This document shows positions 13,144-15,227 of a DNA stretch of 15,227 bases, piece by piece. The DNA comes from Bacillota bacterium. GTDB taxonomy: Bacteria; Bacillota; Clostridia; Acetivibrionales; JAKOSZ01. Under the pieces are notes generated by a model. That model was not told the DNA's origin, made no database searches, and saw only the letters and a list, made by a program, of their open reading frames with translations. Position 1 is the stretch's first letter. Each line of letters begins with the position of its first letter. The stretch spans positions 1-15,227 of the forward strand of contig JAKOSZ010000235.1 of assembly GCA_029776555.1 (NCBI GenBank). The letters run 5' to 3'. A program made the position numbers and the translations under genes.

Positions 13144-15227
13144 CTAATACAGCTCAATCACATTTATGTCCTCTCCGCATACCTCTATTGCAGCTTCCAG
13201 CTCCCTGTTCCTGCAGGTGAAAACCAGTATTTGCCTTTCTTCGGCCATTTGGCCCAACAAGGCCAGGGCGCTTGCCAGCCGGGAGTCGTCGTAATGGGCA
13301 AAGACCTCGTCAAATATAAAGGGCAGGGTCTCATTTGCGCTTGAAAGGGCCTGCGCCGCGGCAATCCTAAAGGCAAGGTATACCTGCTCTATTGTCCCAA
13401 AACTAAGAGAGTCCACCGGAGCCACATTGCCGGTTTCAGGGGAAATGAGGCTTATCCTCATGTCGGCATCGGCCCTGACATCCTGGTACCTGCCGCCGGT
13501 TATTCTTTCTATAAGCCGGCTCATGTGGCTGTTAAAGCGGGGCAAAAAGCCCCTTTGCAGCTCGTCAAAGGCCTCTTCCATTACCTCCAGCGCCGTTTTT
13601 AAGGAAAACTCCGTATCCTCCAGTTCCTTTTTCCTCTCCATTAGCCGCCGGATCTCCTCTTCAACAGCCAGGAGGCTTTCTTCCACGTCCTCTGCCTCCC
13701 TCAGGAGGGTCTCATACTCTTTTATCCTGAGCTCTGCCTCCTTTATGCCCTCTTCCGCTTCTTCAATAATGCCTTCTATGTCTGCTGCCGCGACATCCTC
13801 AATATCGCAGGCCTCATCTTCTCCGCAAGCAGCCGTTTCAAGGCCCTTGTGCCCCGGGCCTTTTTCTCCCTCATAGCCTGCCTTAAGCTCAAGCAGTTCC
13901 TTTTCGGCAGCCTGCCTCTCCCCTGAAATCCTCTCAAGGGCTTCAAGTACGTCCTCCCGGCTTCTAAAAGGGGTACCGGTTAAGGCCTCCAGGCCCTTAA
14001 GGCACCCTTCAACCCCGTCCGTCGCGCTTTTTACCCTGGCTTCAATTCTCTCCAAAGCCAGGGAGCTTTCCCTGAATTCCTCAAAAGATCTTCTTATGCC
14101 GGTTATAAAATCATCGTCGGGCAGTGACGGGTTTGCATCCGCGCCAGCCAGCTTATGAATTGCTTCCCTTAACTCTTTTTCCAGGGCGGAATACTCTTTC
14201 AAGCAGGCAGTCCTTTGGTCCTCCAGGCGGCTTAGCACTGTGCCCAGGTATCCGGCGTGCCGGGCTCTTGCCCTTGTTTCGGCCGTTTTCCTGTGAAGCT
14301 CTCCCACACTTGTGACCCCTATGGAATCCAGTGTCTCTTTGAGCTCTTTCCGCAACCTCTCCATCTCTCCCGGAATAGCTTTCCCTGATCCGGGTTTTAA
14401 CCCCTGGGCCCTGTATAGCGACAACAGCCTGGCATTAGCCCTGCGGCTCCACCAAAAAAGCACTGACGAAGCCGCCAGAGCCGGCAGCGACAGCAGGAAG
14501 CTATACACGCGGCCCGCCAATCCCCAGGCTAAAAGGAAGACTGCCGCCGCAGTCAAAACGGCGGCCAGGGCTATAAGCCGCTTCCCTTTGCCCTTCAGTT
14601 GGGCCGCCTTCCGGTCTACTGCCAGTGCCTTTTCCTGCTCTTCCTTAAGCCTTTCAAGCTGGGCCTCAATGCCTATAACCTTCTCCTCGGCCTCTGCCAA
14701 AGAGACTTCCGTACCAAGCGAATCTCCCGCCTGGGCGCTTATTTCCTTCCACTCCCCGGACACTCTCTCTATTTCCGGCTCCAGCCTCTTTATTTCATTA
14801 AGGACCGCTTTCAAATTGCCGTGGGCCGAGTAGAGGGCTTCTATATCCTCCGTTTTGACGGCTGAAAAATCCTTAAGCTCCGAAAGGGTATCTTTGAGCC
14901 TCTTCTCCTCTTCCAGGGCCGTTTTGAGCTCTTCCATAAAACCGTCAAGGGTTATCAGCATCTTATTTATGCCCTTTTCCTTTTCCGCAAGCTCTGCGGC
15001 CCTGTTTCTGGCCTGGAAGTACCTGTTCAGCCCTACAAGAAAAGACTTTCTTTCCTCCAGGCCTTTTAAAAGCTTTTTCTCTTCTTCAAGGAGCCTGGCA
15101 ATTTCCCCGCGCCTCTCCCACTTCTTAACGAGCTGGCCTTGATACTCTTTTAGCTCATCCAGCCTCTTAAGTACCCTGTCATAGGGCCTGACACTGGTCC
15201 TGTCGGTGCCCACATTGGTCTTCAAGG
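13144..15227 (-). CDS. YhaN/SbcC-like coiled-coil ATPase, C-terminal part (5' end outside window)
   Basis: The frame is open to the right edge, leaving 693 visible residues of a protein whose relatives are usually 900-1000 residues. The missing N-terminus should carry Walker A. Long charged heptad-type helices cover about residues 15-205 and 290-560, with an acidic insert near 480-505. Between them are two hydrophobic segments (about 216-236 and 242-260), so the coiled coil is probably anchored to the membrane, as in YhaN. The C-terminal ATPase half has the ABC/SMC signature LSFGTIEQ (607-614) and Walker B LPFIFDEVFAHYD (634-646). The position of the H-loop reads FTCRNRE, with Arg rather than His. 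In Bacillus yhaN lies with a nuclease of the Mre11/SbcD type; such a partner could sit just outside the window. The role is likely in DNA end processing or repair, but this is inference. Confidence 0.88.
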   Translation of the reverse strand, partial: LKTNVGTDRTSVRPYDRVLKRLDELKEYQGQLVKKWERRGEIARLLEEEKKLLKGLEERKSFLVGLNRYFQARNRAAELAEKEKGINKMLITLDGFMEELKTALEEEKRLKDTLSELKDFSAVKTEDIEALYSAHGNLKAVLNEIKRLEPEIERVSGEWKEISAQAGDSLGTEVSLAEAEEKVIGIEAQLERLKEEQEKALAVDRKAAQLKGKGKRLIALAAVLTAAAVFLLAWGLAGRVYSFLLSLPALAASSVLFWWSRRANARLLSLYRAQGLKPGSGKAIPGEMERLRKELKETLDSIGVTSVGELHRKTAETRARARHAGYLGTVLSRLEDQRTACLKEYSALEKELREAIHKLAGADANPSLPDDDFITGIRRSFEEFRESSLALERIEARVKSATDGVEGCLKGLEALTGTPFRSREDVLEALERISGERQAAEKELLELKAGYEGEKGPGHKGLETAACGEDEACDIEDVAAADIEGIIEEAEEGIKEAELRIKEYETLLREAEDVEESLLAVEEEIRRLMERKKELEDTEFSLKTALEVMEEAFDELQRGFLPRFNSHMSRLIERITGGRYQDVRADADMRISLISPETGNVAPVDSLSFGTIEQVYLAFRIAAAQALSSANETLPFIFDEVFAHYDDSRLASALALLGQMAEERQILVFTCRNRELEAAIEVCGEDINVIELY

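Noticed and set aside
13427..13876. Ser-rich 149-codon plus-strand frame inside the coiled-coil ATPase gene
   Set aside because: The Ser-rich text is what antisense reading of Glu/Leu/Lys-rich coiled-coil codons gives. It is not an independent protein.

Overview
The window looks like chromosomal DNA of an endospore-forming, anaerobic-type Firmicute (class Clostridia). The reasons are the sleB-ypeB spore-germination pair, a Gram-positive dnaD-dnaI (dnaC-like) replication-initiation pair, a UgtP/MGDG-synthase-type glycolipid glycosyltransferase, purine-rich Shine-Dalgarno sites close to many starts, TTG start codons, and lipoprotein-type solute-binding proteins. I cannot assign a genus from the sequence alone.

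Layout. Positions 1-1006 hold the 3' part of a P-type cation ATPase (+), followed by a probable terminator and a 5' leader of about 280 nt with no convincing gene. Positions 1321-2658 (+) encode an alpha/beta-hydrolase esterase fused to a CBM9-like domain. Positions 2842-3561 (+) encode a DUF1638-type protein preceded by a long imperfect hairpin. Positions 3581-6250 are a patch of broken solute-binding lipoprotein genes: one on the minus strand split by a one-base frameshift, a 3' remnant of a paralogue on the plus strand with two frameshifts, and a 5' remnant of a third that stops 57 codons in, just beside a tRNA-Arg(ACG) gene (minus, 6278-6354). Positions 6499-7185 (-) encode a small Est30-like esterase.

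The right half is ordinary housekeeping and sporulation content. A strong extended -10 promoter drives dnaD (7355-8386) and the overlapping dnaI/dnaC-like helicase loader (8383-9426). These converge through a shared bidirectional hairpin terminator on sleB-ypeB (minus, 11655-9527). A glycosyltransferase (11849-12991, +) diverges from sleB across an intergenic region carrying an 11-bp perfect inverted repeat. It converges on the 3' part of a YhaN/SbcC-like coiled-coil ATPase (minus, 13144 to the right edge).

How the genes relate. sleB and ypeB act together in cortex hydrolysis at germination, and dnaD and dnaI act together in loading the replicative helicase. The other genes look like independent units. 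I did not find a convincing undescribed multi-gene system. The points most worth a second look are the decayed lipoprotein cluster next to the tRNA, the esterase-CBM9 fusion with no visible export signal, the DUF1638 gene lacking its usual corrinoid-methyltransferase context, and the inverted repeat between sleB and the glycosyltransferase.
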